This document shows, piece by piece, positions 25,035-32,894 of a stretch of DNA of 64,000 bases. The notes under the pieces were generated by a model. The model saw only the letters and a program-made list of their open reading frames with translations, ran no database searches and was not told the origin of the DNA. Position numbers and translations under genes: made by a program. Source of the stretch: DASTHG01 sp035491895 (GTDB lineage: Bacteria; Gemmatimonadota; Gemmatimonadetes; Gemmatimonadales; GWC2-71-9); contig DATJJY010000065.1 of NCBI GenBank assembly GCA_035491895.1, forward strand, positions 16,545-80,544, in the 5' to 3' direction. Numbering within the stretch: the stretch's first letter is position 1; every line of letters starts with the position of its first letter.

Positions 25035-27299
25035 TCAAACAAGTTGAAGCTGCATCTCATGTAATCGCCGGTATCTCCCATCGTGCCGCGCGAGCAGCTC
25101 CCGATGCGTCCCCGACTCCACCAGCCGCCCGTCCTCGATGACGAACAGACGCGAGGCGCGGCGCAGCGTCGACAGCCGGTGCGCGATGGCGAACACCGTG
25201 CGACCGGCGATGAGGCGGTCCAGCGCCTGCTGGATCTCCCGCTCCGTCTCCGTGTCCACGCTCGACGTCGCCTCGTCGAGAATGAGAATCCGCGGGTCGT
25301 GCAGGATCGCCCGCGCGATCGACACGCGCTGGCGCTCTCCGCCCGACAGCGTATGGCCCCGCTCCCCGACGACGGTGTCGTAGCCGCTGGGGAGCTTGCA
25401 CACGAAATCGTGCGCATTCGCCGCCTGGGCGGCCGCGATCACGTCGCGGAGTGACGCCTCGGGCAACCCGTAGCGGATATTCTCCAGCACCGTGCCGTGG
25501 AACAGGTACGGATCCTGGAGCACCATCCCGATCTGGCGCCGGTAGTGTCCCGTCTCCAGCTCGCGGACGTCCACGCCGTCGATCCGCACCACGCCGCCCG
25601 TCACATCGTAGAACCGCGCGATCAGGTTCACGATCGTGCTCTTCCCTCCACCCGACGACCCGACGAGCCCGATCAGCTCGCCGGGGAGGACGTCGAACGA
25701 CACCCCCTTCAGCACCTGGCGGACGCCGTCGTAGGCGAAGGTCACCCGCTGAAACGTGACGCGGCCGCGCACCGGCTCGAGCCGCACCGGCCGCTCGCCG
25801 TCCCGCACTTCCGGCTCCGTGTCCATCACCTCGAAGATCCGGTGCGCCGAGGTGGTGGCGCGGTTCATGGTGCGGGCGATCTGCCCGATCACTTCGATCG
25901 GCCCCACGAACATCGTCGTATACAGCAGGAACGAGATGAACGTCCCGGTCGACAATGCCGTTCCGTGGCCGAGCAGCCGCGGCACGGCGATGACCCACAC
26001 GAGCACCGTCGTCACCTGCACCGCCAGCGTCAACAACGGCCAGAACGTCGTCCACAGCCGGTGCAGGTGGCTCACCTCCTCCGTCACGTCCTCGCTGCGG
26101 GTCGCGAACCGCTCGATCTCGCGATCCTCCTGGTTGAACGCCTTCACCACCCGGATCCCGGGGATCGTGTCCGACAACACGTCGGTCATGCGCGACCATT
26201 TGCGCCATGCCCGGAGAAAGCGCCGGTTCAGCGCCTCGCCATGCCGGTAGATCAGCCAGCACAGGAACGGCACCGGCACCGTCATGACGAGCCCGAGCCG
26301 CCAGTCGAGCGTCAGCAGCACGGTCGACAGACCCGCGAGCATCACGATCGAGAGCGACACGTCCACCACACCGAACGCCACGAAGTCCCAGAGCCGGTCG
26401 GTGTCCGACGATACCCGCGTGATCAGACTCCCCGTCTTCTTGCGCGAGAAGAACGACAGGCTGAGCCGCTGGATGTGCTCGTACAGCTCGGCCCGAAGGT
26501 CGCGCGCCACCCATTCCCCGAGGATCGCCATCAGCCGGAGACGCACGATCGCCGCGCCGGACTTGATCAGGTACACGAGCGCCATCGCCGCGATGGCGAT
26601 CGAGGCGATCAGCCCAGCACGCCCGATCGGCACGACGCCCTCCTGCGCCGGCCGGATCACGCGGTCGATCAGGTAGCCCGCGAGATACGGCGGGACAAGA
26701 CTGACCAGCGTGATGACCCCGGCCGCCCCCATCCCCAGGCCAAGCCGGCGCCGGTACGGCTTGAGGTAGCCCAGCAGTCGGCGGATTACCGCCACCCGCT
26801 TGCCGGCCACCAGCGCCTGCGCGTCACGCACCGGACGAGCGACAGCATCGACGTATTCACCGTCAGCGTCGCCGGGGGTGACCCGTCGTCCTTCGAGCGC
26901 CTCCTCGAGCACGAACCGCAAGTTCTCGAAGGCGCGCCGCTGGCGGTGGCTGTAGCGCACGACGAGCAGCGCCGGGTCCCCCGGCCGCCCCAGCAACGTG
27001 AGCGTCGTCGCCGACAGCCCGGGGGCCTCGATGACCGCCTGCACCCGCGACCGCCACACGCTCTCGACCTCCCACCGCTCGCCATCCCGGCGGGCGGTGG
27101 CGAGATGCGTTGGGCCGAGCAACACCCACGTGGCGGCGAGCTGATGGGCGTGATCGAGATCCGCCAGCGCGTAGAGCTGCACCGGTGCGCCGTCCCACAG
27201 CGCCTCCACCTGGCGGCGCAGGTCGACCGGCAGCCGCGTGGGCTGCTCCAGGTAGCGAGCGACGATCGCTTCGTTCAGTTGTTGCGCTTGGTCTTCCAT
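25035..27299 (-). CDS. ABC exporter (fused TM and ATPase domains) with N-terminal extension
   Basis: The 754-residue half transporter has three parts. Residues 1-175 are a soluble extension with a beta-rich segment ('WEVESVWRSRVQAVIEA', 'TTLTLLG', 'LLVVRYSHRQRRAFENL') that recalls bacterial PH-like domains. Six transmembrane helices occupy about 185-480. The ATPase has Walker A 'GSSGGGKST' (about 546-554), signature 'LSGGERQRV', Walker B 'ILILDEATSSVD' and the H-loop His. It should work as a homodimer exporting a lipid or peptide. The extension and the DUF1854 neighbour identify the cyanophycin-associated ABC subgroup. GAGG lies 8 bases before the ATG, and an intrinsic terminator stands in the leader. 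Confidence 0.92.
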   Translation of the reverse strand: MEDQAQQLNEAIVARYLEQPTRLPVDLRRQVEALWDGAPVQLYALADLDHAHQLAATWVLLGPTHLATARRDGERWEVESVWRSRVQAVIEAPGLSATTLTLLGRPGDPALLVVRYSHRQRRAFENLRFVLEEALEGRRVTPGDADGEYVDAVARPVRDAQALVAGKRVAVIRRLLGYLKPYRRRLGLGMGAAGVITLVSLVPPYLAGYLIDRVIRPAQEGVVPIGRAGLIASIAIAAMALVYLIKSGAAIVRLRLMAILGEWVARDLRAELYEHIQRLSLSFFSRKKTGSLITRVSSDTDRLWDFVAFGVVDVSLSIVMLAGLSTVLLTLDWRLGLVMTVPVPFLCWLIYRHGEALNRRFLRAWRKWSRMTDVLSDTIPGIRVVKAFNQEDREIERFATRSEDVTEEVSHLHRLWTTFWPLLTLAVQVTTVLVWVIAVPRLLGHGTALSTGTFISFLLYTTMFVGPIEVIGQIARTMNRATTSAHRIFEVMDTEPEVRDGERPVRLEPVRGRVTFQRVTFAYDGVRQVLKGVSFDVLPGELIGLVGSSGGGKSTIVNLIARFYDVTGGVVRIDGVDVRELETGHYRRQIGMVLQDPYLFHGTVLENIRYGLPEASLRDVIAAAQAANAHDFVCKLPSGYDTVVGERGHTLSGGERQRVSIARAILHDPRILILDEATSSVDTETEREIQQALDRLIAGRTVFAIAHRLSTLRRASRLFVIEDGRLVESGTHRELLARHDGRYRRLHEMQLQLV

Positions 27300-27319
27300 C
27301 TGCGTGATCCTCAGGAGTT

Positions 27320-27369
27320 ATGGCAAACGAAACGGCCTTTCGGGTTCTCTGGAAGCACCCGAAAGGCCG
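27320..27369 (-). terminator. Intrinsic terminator upstream of the ABC exporter gene
   Basis: Read on the - strand, a perfect 13-bp stem (CGGCCTTTCGGGT 27333-27345 with ACCCGAAAGGCCG 27357-27369, 11-base loop) is followed by TTTCGTTTG. It lies only 33 bases before the ABC exporter ATG and about 250 bases after the upstream gene. It may therefore be an attenuator for the exporter or the end of a short transcript from 27370-27617. Confidence 0.8.
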
Positions 27370-27617
27370 GATCACACAATGGAATCGCGGACTTCTAGGG
27401 TGCTCGTCTCCTCGAATCGTCTTCGGCGGACGCAACACGCCCACCGAGCGCCACGATCGGCGCGGTCCGGATGACGAACATCCGGGCCCACCGGGGCGAC
27501 AGGGGAGTAAGAGCGGTGCGCGTATACATGTTCGAGAAGAAACCCTCGTGTGCTGGTTGTTGGACGGCTACTGGACGCAAAGTAAGAAGCCGCCGAACCC
27601 GAAGCAAGGGGAGCTCG
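27370..27617 (-). other. Possible leader or small transcript ending at the terminator
   Basis: No known gene. On the - strand a 44-codon ORF (ATG 27529 to stop 27395, 'MYTRTALTPLSPRWARMF...') is followed after 25 bases by the intrinsic terminator. Its GAGG is 14 bases upstream, too far for confidence. The + strand ORF from 27320 spans the same DNA without any recognisable product. The stretch could be the leader of the ABC exporter, a small RNA, or a leader-peptide gene. Confidence 0.3.
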
Positions 27618-27926
27618 TCAGGAAGGCGTGGAGTCCGCCGGGCGCCCGACTTGCGGGAGACGACGCTTTCCGGAGAGCAGCTGCTGAACGAATTCCTGAC
27701 CGCGACCGAGCTGAGCCACGCGCTGCGCCAGCTCGGCGATGCGTTCGTGCACATCCCCGGTGTCGCGGGGGTTGTCGCGGGGACCCAGGGTCGCCGCCAG
27801 CCGGTCCTCCAGCTGGCTCAAACGGGTACGGGCCCGCCACCAGGCGGCGCCGAACAGAATCGCACCGGCCACGGCGGCACCGAATACGGTGAAGAACACG
27901 GCTTCGTCGTCCATGCGCATCGGCAT
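27618..27926 (-). CDS. Small single-pass membrane protein with coiled-coil tail
   Basis: The 102-residue product has one hydrophobic helix at about residues 10-30 ('VFFTVFGAAVAGAILFGAAWW'), then a charged helical stretch with heptad-like Leu spacing ('RLSQLEDRLAATLG', 'VHERIAELAQRVAQLGRG'). This is the common N-in single TM plus cytoplasmic coiled coil layout. No named family is recognised. Three in-frame ATGs (27926, 27920, 27911) are possible and none has a strong ribosome site; the last leaves 'MDDEAVFF' ahead of the helix. It diverges from the ankyrin gene. Confidence 0.7.
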   Translation of the reverse strand: MPMRMDDEAVFFTVFGAAVAGAILFGAAWWRARTRLSQLEDRLAATLGPRDNPRDTGDVHERIAELAQRVAQLGRGQEFVQQLLSGKRRLPQVGRPADSTPS

Positions 27927-28138
27927 AGTTGGGAGTGTTCACCGTACGGATGGGCGGCCCGAGGGTTTCAAGCCTGCAAGCCTTGTCAGCGTTCGACGAG
28001 TCCGATACACTGGAAGCGCAAGGCAGGTTGCATCCCGTCCGCGGGAAGGGACCATCCCACCTGCGCCGTACCGCAGTACAAACTCGACCTCTCTTCTGCC
28101 CCGCATGCGGACACGGGCGATCCTGAAGGGAGGAGTCC

Positions 28139-29650
28139 ATGACACGCCGACTACCCGCTCGTCCCAACCTCGAGCATCTCAAGAAGCAGGCGAAGGTCCT
28201 GCACGAGCAGCTCGCCAGCGGTAATCCGCAGGCACACGAGCGATTTCGCGCGCTCCTGTCCCGGTCCGCTCCGGCGACGCCGCAGCTCGCCGATGCCCAG
28301 CTCGCCCTGGCTCGCGACTACGGCTTCGCGAGCTGGGCCAAGCTGAAAGCGCACGTCGAGGCGCTGGCGCCCGCCGACCCGCCCGCGGAGCTCGTGGCGG
28401 CCATCCACACGAACGATGCCGGCCGGGTTCGGGCGGTGCTGGAGCGCTACCCCGCGTTGCGCACGCAGCTGAACGACACCATGCCCGGCCTCCACTTCGG
28501 CGCGACGCCGCTGCTCGCGGCGGTTCCCTTCACCAATCGTGAGATGATCGACGTCCTGCTCGCTGCCGGGGCCGACATCAACCAGCGCAGCCACTGGTGG
28601 GCGGGCAGCTTCGGCGTGCTGGACGACGATCGCGGTCTCGCCTCCTTCTTGATCGAGCGGGGCGCCCGAGTGGACGTCAACGCCGCAGCGAAGCTCGGCA
28701 TGATGGACGTGCTCGAGCGGCTGGTCGCCGCGGATCCCGACCTGGTGCACGCGCGGGGCGGCGACGGCCAGACCCCGCTGCACGTGGCGCCTACGATCGA
28801 CGTGGCGCGGTGGCTGCTCGACCATGGGGCCGATATCGACGCGCGGGACGTGGATCACGAATCGACCCCGGCTCAGTACATGGTGCGCGATCGCCAGGAG
28901 GTCGCCCGGTTCCTCGTATCGCGCGGCTGTCACACCGACATCCTCATGGCGGCGGCGTTGGGGGACGTGGATCGCGTGCAACGCCACCTGGACGACGATC
29001 CGGGGTGCATACGGATGAGTGTCTCCCCGCAGTGGTTCCCGATGCAGGACCCACGCGCGGGAGGCTCGATCTACATCTGGACCTTGGGACAGCACGTCAC
29101 TCCGCACATCGTGGCGCGTGAATTCGGGCACGATGACGTGGTGCGGCTGCTACTGGAACGGAGCCCCGAGGAGCTGAAGCTGGCGGTGGCGTGCGAGCTG
29201 GGAGACGAGTCGACCTTCCAACGCCTCCTCGCGGCCCGTCCGGACATTGCCGCGACGCTCTCGGACGACGACCGGCGCCACCTCGTCAGCGCCGCGCAGA
29301 ACAACAACACGAACGCCGTGCGGCTGATGCTCGCGGCCGGCTGGCCCGTCGTGGTGCGTGGCCAGCACGGCGGGACACCGCTGCATTGGGCCGCCTGGCA
29401 CGGCAACGCCGCGATGGTTCGCGAGATCCTCCGCTACGACCCGCCGCTCGAGCTGCGCGGCGACGATCACGATCTCACAGCCCTCGGCTGGGCGCTGCAC
29501 GGATCAGAGAACGGGTGGCACCGGAAGACGGGAGACTACGCAGGCGTCGTCGACGCGCTCATGGCCGCTGGGGCGAAGCTCCCCGAGAACGAGTTCGAGG
29601 TGCGTGAGACGGTGCGGCGGGTTATTGAGGAGTACGGCAAAAAGGCGTAA
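28139..29650 (+). CDS. Ankyrin-repeat protein
   Basis: The 503-residue cytosolic protein opens with a short helical region common in bacterial ankyrin proteins ('LPARPNLEHLKKQAKVLHEQL', 'LARDYGFASWAKLKAHVE'), then ankyrin repeats from about residue 85 to the end: 'GATPLLAAVPFTNREMIDVLLAAGADIN', 'GQTPLHVAPTIDVARWLLDHGADIDA', 'GGTPLHWAAWHGNAAMV'. It is probably a protein-protein adaptor; no catalytic motif was found. The start has a strong GGGAGGAG 4 bases before the ATG. It stands alone, ending in a heptamer hairpin. Confidence 0.9.
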   Translation: MTRRLPARPNLEHLKKQAKVLHEQLASGNPQAHERFRALLSRSAPATPQLADAQLALARDYGFASWAKLKAHVEALAPADPPAELVAAIHTNDAGRVRAVLERYPALRTQLNDTMPGLHFGATPLLAAVPFTNREMIDVLLAAGADINQRSHWWAGSFGVLDDDRGLASFLIERGARVDVNAAAKLGMMDVLERLVAADPDLVHARGGDGQTPLHVAPTIDVARWLLDHGADIDARDVDHESTPAQYMVRDRQEVARFLVSRGCHTDILMAAALGDVDRVQRHLDDDPGCIRMSVSPQWFPMQDPRAGGSIYIWTLGQHVTPHIVAREFGHDDVVRLLLERSPEELKLAVACELGDESTFQRLLAARPDIAATLSDDDRRHLVSAAQNNNTNAVRLMLAAGWPVVVRGQHGGTPLHWAAWHGNAAMVREILRYDPPLELRGDDHDLTALGWALHGSENGWHRKTGDYAGVVDALMAAGAKLPENEFEVRETVRRVIEEYGKKA

Positions 29651-29651
29651 T

Positions 29652-29702
29652 CGGTCGTCGGTCATCGGTAACGTCTGTACCGACTACCGATGACCGATGA
29701 CG
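29652..29702. repeat. Inverted CGGTCAT-type heptamer array
   Basis: The left side reads CGGTCGT, CGGTCAT, CGGTAAC; the right reads TACCGAC, TACCGAT, GACCGAT, GACGCAT. The sides pair imperfectly (GGTCATCGGTA with TACCGATGACC in shifted register). It fills the gap between the convergent ankyrin and S46 peptidase genes and may serve as a two-way transcript end. Confidence 0.65.
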
Positions 29703-29713
29703 CATCCTTTTGC

Positions 29714-31801
29714 CTATTGAGAGTCGCTTGCGCCAAGTTGCCCCGTCAACAGCTCCGCCACCACCCGATGCGCCCCGTACACCTTGTCGAGCGCCGCCTG
29801 GATCGCCCGCACGTCCACCATGACGTTGCGGCCGCGCTCCGGGAGGTAGATGTAGTCGCGCACCAGCGCATCGATGTTGCGGTCGAAGTTGAGCCCGACG
29901 ATCCGCAGGTCCTTGGTGACGGCGGGTGAGCCCGAGTTGCCGCCGTAGGTGTCGGCGGTCGAGACGAAATCGAGCGGCGTGCCGAGGTCGAGCCCCGGGG
30001 GCGGCGTGCGCCAGCGGTAGGGGAGGTCCCAATCGCTCCCGGGCCCCGCCGCCCGGAAACGATCGTACATCCCGAAGAACGTCGTGAACGGCGGGGCCAG
30101 CGTCCCGTTGTAGGCGTAGCCCTGCACCACGCCGTCGGCGACGCGCGGCGAGAAGGTGCCATCCGGCGGGACGCTCCTCCCGTACACGGCGAATCGCGCC
30201 CGCCCCAGCTCACTCGCCAGCTCGCGCTCGGCGGTGGCGATGCGATTGAAGTCGGTCTGAAACGCCCGCCACGCGGGCAACAGCGCCGTGACGAGTCGCA
30301 AAGCCGGGTCGTCGGTCGGCATCCCGGCGGAGAGTGCCCGCGCCGCGGCGCCCGAGTCCGCGAGCACGGAGTGATCGAGCAGCGCCAGCGCGGCGGCCTG
30401 AGGTGAGGACTGCCCCGCCAGTATCGCTTTCGACAGGGCGTGAGTCGGCCCGTACGCCGTCACGATGTCGCTCAGCTCGAGCGTCAGGAACGCCAGCTCC
30501 AGCTCGCGCGGCAGGCTTCTCACCTGTGCCGCCCGCTGGCTGAAAATCTGCGCCGAATCGTGCGATGCCCCCGCGATCTGGGCGATGTTCAACGCCCGCT
30601 GGACGATCCCCGATCCCGCAAAGCCGCTCCCGAAGAACGCGAAGCCGCGATACGGTGACGCCAGCGCCGTCTTCTGCCTTTCTACGTCCGCGAGCTGCTG
30701 CAGCAGACGGCCGTAGCGATCCTTCAGATCTCTCCGGGCCGCGAGACTGTCGCGCAAGTCCTGCTCGGCACGCCGGCGCCGATCGACGATGACGGAATCG
30801 AGCAGCGCCCCGAAGCGGCCCTGCGACGACTTCAGGCTGTTCGACAACCCGAACATCCAGTTGCGCATGTCGAGCGAATCACCGCTGGCGCGATGGGCAG
30901 CGTAGTAGGCGTGGAGCGCGTTGAGACGCGAAGCGAGGAACGCCACCTGCGCCGGAACGCTCACCTGGCGCTCGAAGTCGAGCTGCGACATCGCCTTCAA
31001 CCGGGACGTCGATCCGGGGTTGCCAATGACGAACACGGCATCGCCGGGCTTCACCCCGTCCTTCCCCCACGTGAACCAGTTCGCGGTTTCGAATGGCTTG
31101 CCGTCGGGGCCGTAGACGCGCAGCACGGAAAAGTCGAGCGCGTAGCGGGGGTAGGTGAAGTTGTCGGGGTCGCCGCCGAAGAAGCCCATCTGCAGCTCCG
31201 GCGCTGCCACGAGCCGGACGTCGGTGAAACGGCGGAACACGTACGCCGAGTAGCGGCCGCCGTTGTACAGCGGGACGATCTGCACCCAGATCGAGTCGCC
31301 CGGGTGGGCGTACTGTGTCTTGAGTCGCCCGCCGATCGTGCTGCCCGCTTCGCGACGTACTCGGCTGCGCGCCGAATCGCTGGCGACGCGGTCGACCTGC
31401 GGCAGCACTTCGTCCGTGACGTCCTGGACGGCGAGCAGCTGGTCGATGAAGAAGTCCGGCAGCTTACGCTCGTCGGCAAGGGAATGGGCGACGAACCCGG
31501 AATCGAGCAGTGTCTCCCCCGGCTTCGTCACGGCGCTGATGCCTTCCCGGGCGCAGTGGTGGTTCGTGACGACGAGGCCGTGGGGAGAGACGAACGCCGC
31601 CGAGCAGCCGGGGAGGCGCAGCGCCGCCAAGCGCGCGCGTGCGAACCAGGCCGAGTCCGCCGCAAAGCCGTAGGTCGCGGTGAAGTAGCGATCGGGCGGA
31701 TACTCGAACGTCCACATCTTGCCCAGGTCGAACGCTCGGCTCGGGTCTTGAGCGGTCAGGAGACCAGGGAGAACGAACAAGAGGAAACGAGCCGCTTTCA
31801 T
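29714..31801 (-). CDS. S46-family secreted serine peptidase (dipeptidyl-peptidase 7/11-like)
   Basis: The 695-residue exported protein has a signal peptide ('AARFLLFVLPGLLTAQ'), then 'KMWTFEYPP' as in S46 enzymes. The trypsin-like catalytic His is in 'VVTNHHCAREG' (about residue 80), and the catalytic Ser near residue 630 in 'TYGGNSGSPAV'. Characterised relatives release dipeptides from the N-terminus of oligopeptides in the periplasm. Specificity depends on a residue after the nucleophile that I cannot assign by eye. The start overlaps the NUDIX stop by 4 bases (ATGA), so both come from one message despite unrelated roles. Confidence 0.93.
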   Translation of the reverse strand: MKAARFLLFVLPGLLTAQDPSRAFDLGKMWTFEYPPDRYFTATYGFAADSAWFARARLAALRLPGCSAAFVSPHGLVVTNHHCAREGISAVTKPGETLLDSGFVAHSLADERKLPDFFIDQLLAVQDVTDEVLPQVDRVASDSARSRVRREAGSTIGGRLKTQYAHPGDSIWVQIVPLYNGGRYSAYVFRRFTDVRLVAAPELQMGFFGGDPDNFTYPRYALDFSVLRVYGPDGKPFETANWFTWGKDGVKPGDAVFVIGNPGSTSRLKAMSQLDFERQVSVPAQVAFLASRLNALHAYYAAHRASGDSLDMRNWMFGLSNSLKSSQGRFGALLDSVIVDRRRRAEQDLRDSLAARRDLKDRYGRLLQQLADVERQKTALASPYRGFAFFGSGFAGSGIVQRALNIAQIAGASHDSAQIFSQRAAQVRSLPRELELAFLTLELSDIVTAYGPTHALSKAILAGQSSPQAAALALLDHSVLADSGAAARALSAGMPTDDPALRLVTALLPAWRAFQTDFNRIATAERELASELGRARFAVYGRSVPPDGTFSPRVADGVVQGYAYNGTLAPPFTTFFGMYDRFRAAGPGSDWDLPYRWRTPPPGLDLGTPLDFVSTADTYGGNSGSPAVTKDLRIVGLNFDRNIDALVRDYIYLPERGRNVMVDVRAIQAALDKVYGAHRVVAELLTGQLGASDSQ

Positions 31802-32274
31802 GCTGAGCTCCGCGGGGGTCCGGAATGAGATGCGTTTGGCGCGAGGGGGGTTGCAAGCACGCCGACCTGGTGCAGAGTGATGCGCGTGGCGTCATTCATG
31901 TCATAGCGGTCGAGCTCATCGGGCGCGACCCAGTCATATGCGTCGAATTCTTCGTTGATGACAGGGTCGCGACCGTCGGTGGTGCACGCATAGATCAGAA
32001 AAACCATGTACATCGTCTGGCGTTCGCCCGTGGGCTGAAGCTTCTCGTGTACCTCCCCCTTGAAGTACAGCGGCTCCATCGTGAGGAGGTCGAGCTGCAG
32101 TTCCTCCCGCACCTCGCGACGCAGGGCGTCCTCGATCCGCTCCCCCTCTTCTACGCCGCCACCCGGGAGTCCCCATTGTCCGGGGAACACACCGCGGTGC
32201 CCCGGCATCTTGATGAGGAGGTAGCGGCCATCGGCGCGGCGGATGAGGGGGACGACGATGAGGCGACGTTTCAT
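31798..32274 (-). CDS. NUDIX hydrolase
   Basis: The 158-residue NUDIX-fold hydrolase has the box from about residue 39: 'GGGVEEGERIEDALRREVREEL', i.e. G-x5-E-x7-R-E-x2-E-E, with all metal ligands. The N-terminus 'RRLIVVPLIRRADGRYLLIKMPGHRGVFPGQWGLPGGG' resembles NudI/MutT-like nucleotide pyrophosphatases. The substrate is unknown (nucleoside triphosphate or nucleotide sugar). It is first in a two-gene unit with the S46 peptidase. A double-hairpin repeat begins 25 bases upstream of its ATG, so its promoter must lie within or beyond that element. Confidence 0.9.
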   Translation of the reverse strand: MKRRLIVVPLIRRADGRYLLIKMPGHRGVFPGQWGLPGGGVEEGERIEDALRREVREELQLDLLTMEPLYFKGEVHEKLQPTGERQTMYMVFLIYACTTDGRDPVINEEFDAYDWVAPDELDRYDMNDATRITLHQVGVLATPLAPNASHSGPPRSSA

Positions 32275-32298
32275 GCCATTCTCGAGGTGCTCGGTTGC

Positions 32299-32396
32299 TC
32301 GCGGCTAAAGCCGCGGGCTCGGCTGGACTGTCACCGATGGTGACGATGTCGACGTCTTAGCGACAGCAGCCGAGTCACGACTCTCAGTCGCGACTA
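32299..32396 (+). repeat. Double-hairpin intergenic element, copy 2
   Basis: Opposite in orientation to the copy at 9808-9913. Hairpin CGCGGCT-AA-AGCCGCG (32300-32315), arm GGCTCGGCTGGACTGTC, centre GTCGACGTC, arm GACAGCAGCCGAG (32362-32374), then hairpin CGACT-CTC-AGTCG (32378-32390). Against the other copy the last hairpins differ by paired changes (one has GGCT/AGCC where the other has GACT/AGTC), so base pairing is kept. Ends in CTAAAAC. Confidence 0.75.
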
Positions 32397-32421
32397 AAAC
32401 GACGAATGAATGTCGCGAAAT

Positions 32422-32811
32422 CTAACCGGACGCAGCGGGCCCCTGTGGTCGGAGAGATCGCGCCACGAGTCCGATCCCGGCGGCGAGGAGGCCGAGGATC
32501 ACCAGGGTGTCGAACAGCGACGTCGATTGAAAGTAGATGTGGAGATTGGCGAGGATGCCCGCCACGATGATGATCGCGCCGGCGCCCGTGAGTCCCCAGC
32601 CGAGGATGGAGCGCCCGTTGAAGAACAGCACTCCGATCCCGACGAGCAGCGGCAGGAGCGACAGCCCGAAGGCGTTGTAGCCCCACAGCAGCCACCCGCC
32701 GCTCGCGACGGTGACCCGCGTGAGCAGCAGATAGCCGCCCGCGACGATCATGGCGGCGCCGATGATGAATGTCCCCACGCCACCGGGCGTGCCGCCTGCT
32801 CCACGAATCAT
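32422..32811 (-). CDS. Small membrane protein with four helices
   Basis: The 129-residue product is almost entirely hydrophobic: helices at about residues 12-31, 38-63, 68-88 and 95-115, then a short basic tail 'RSLRPQGPAASG'. GGAG sits 5 bases before ATG 32811, which decides the start over a longer open frame. No family recognised; it looks like the small multi-spanning proteins often labelled DUF. It is divergent from the ABC exporter at 32895, with an 83-base shared upstream region. Confidence 0.75.
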   Translation of the reverse strand: MIRGAGGTPGGVGTFIIGAAMIVAGGYLLLTRVTVASGGWLLWGYNAFGLSLLPLLVGIGVLFFNGRSILGWGLTGAGAIIIVAGILANLHIYFQSTSLFDTLVILGLLAAGIGLVARSLRPQGPAASG

Positions 32812-32894
32812 GCGCGCTCCGGGCTCCGTCACTGGGTGCGGCAACGCTGCACCGCCGGCGCCCACGGCGCAAGGAGGCGAGTAGTATTCCCCTT

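Noticed and set aside
25497..27398. 633-codon + strand frame opposite the ABC exporter
   Set aside because: His/Arg/Asp-rich shadow; the - strand has intact Walker and signature motifs.
27320..27892. 190-codon + strand ORF starting at ATG 27320 with AGGAG nearby
   Set aside because: Runs through the terminator hairpin and antisense to the small membrane protein; no recognisable product.
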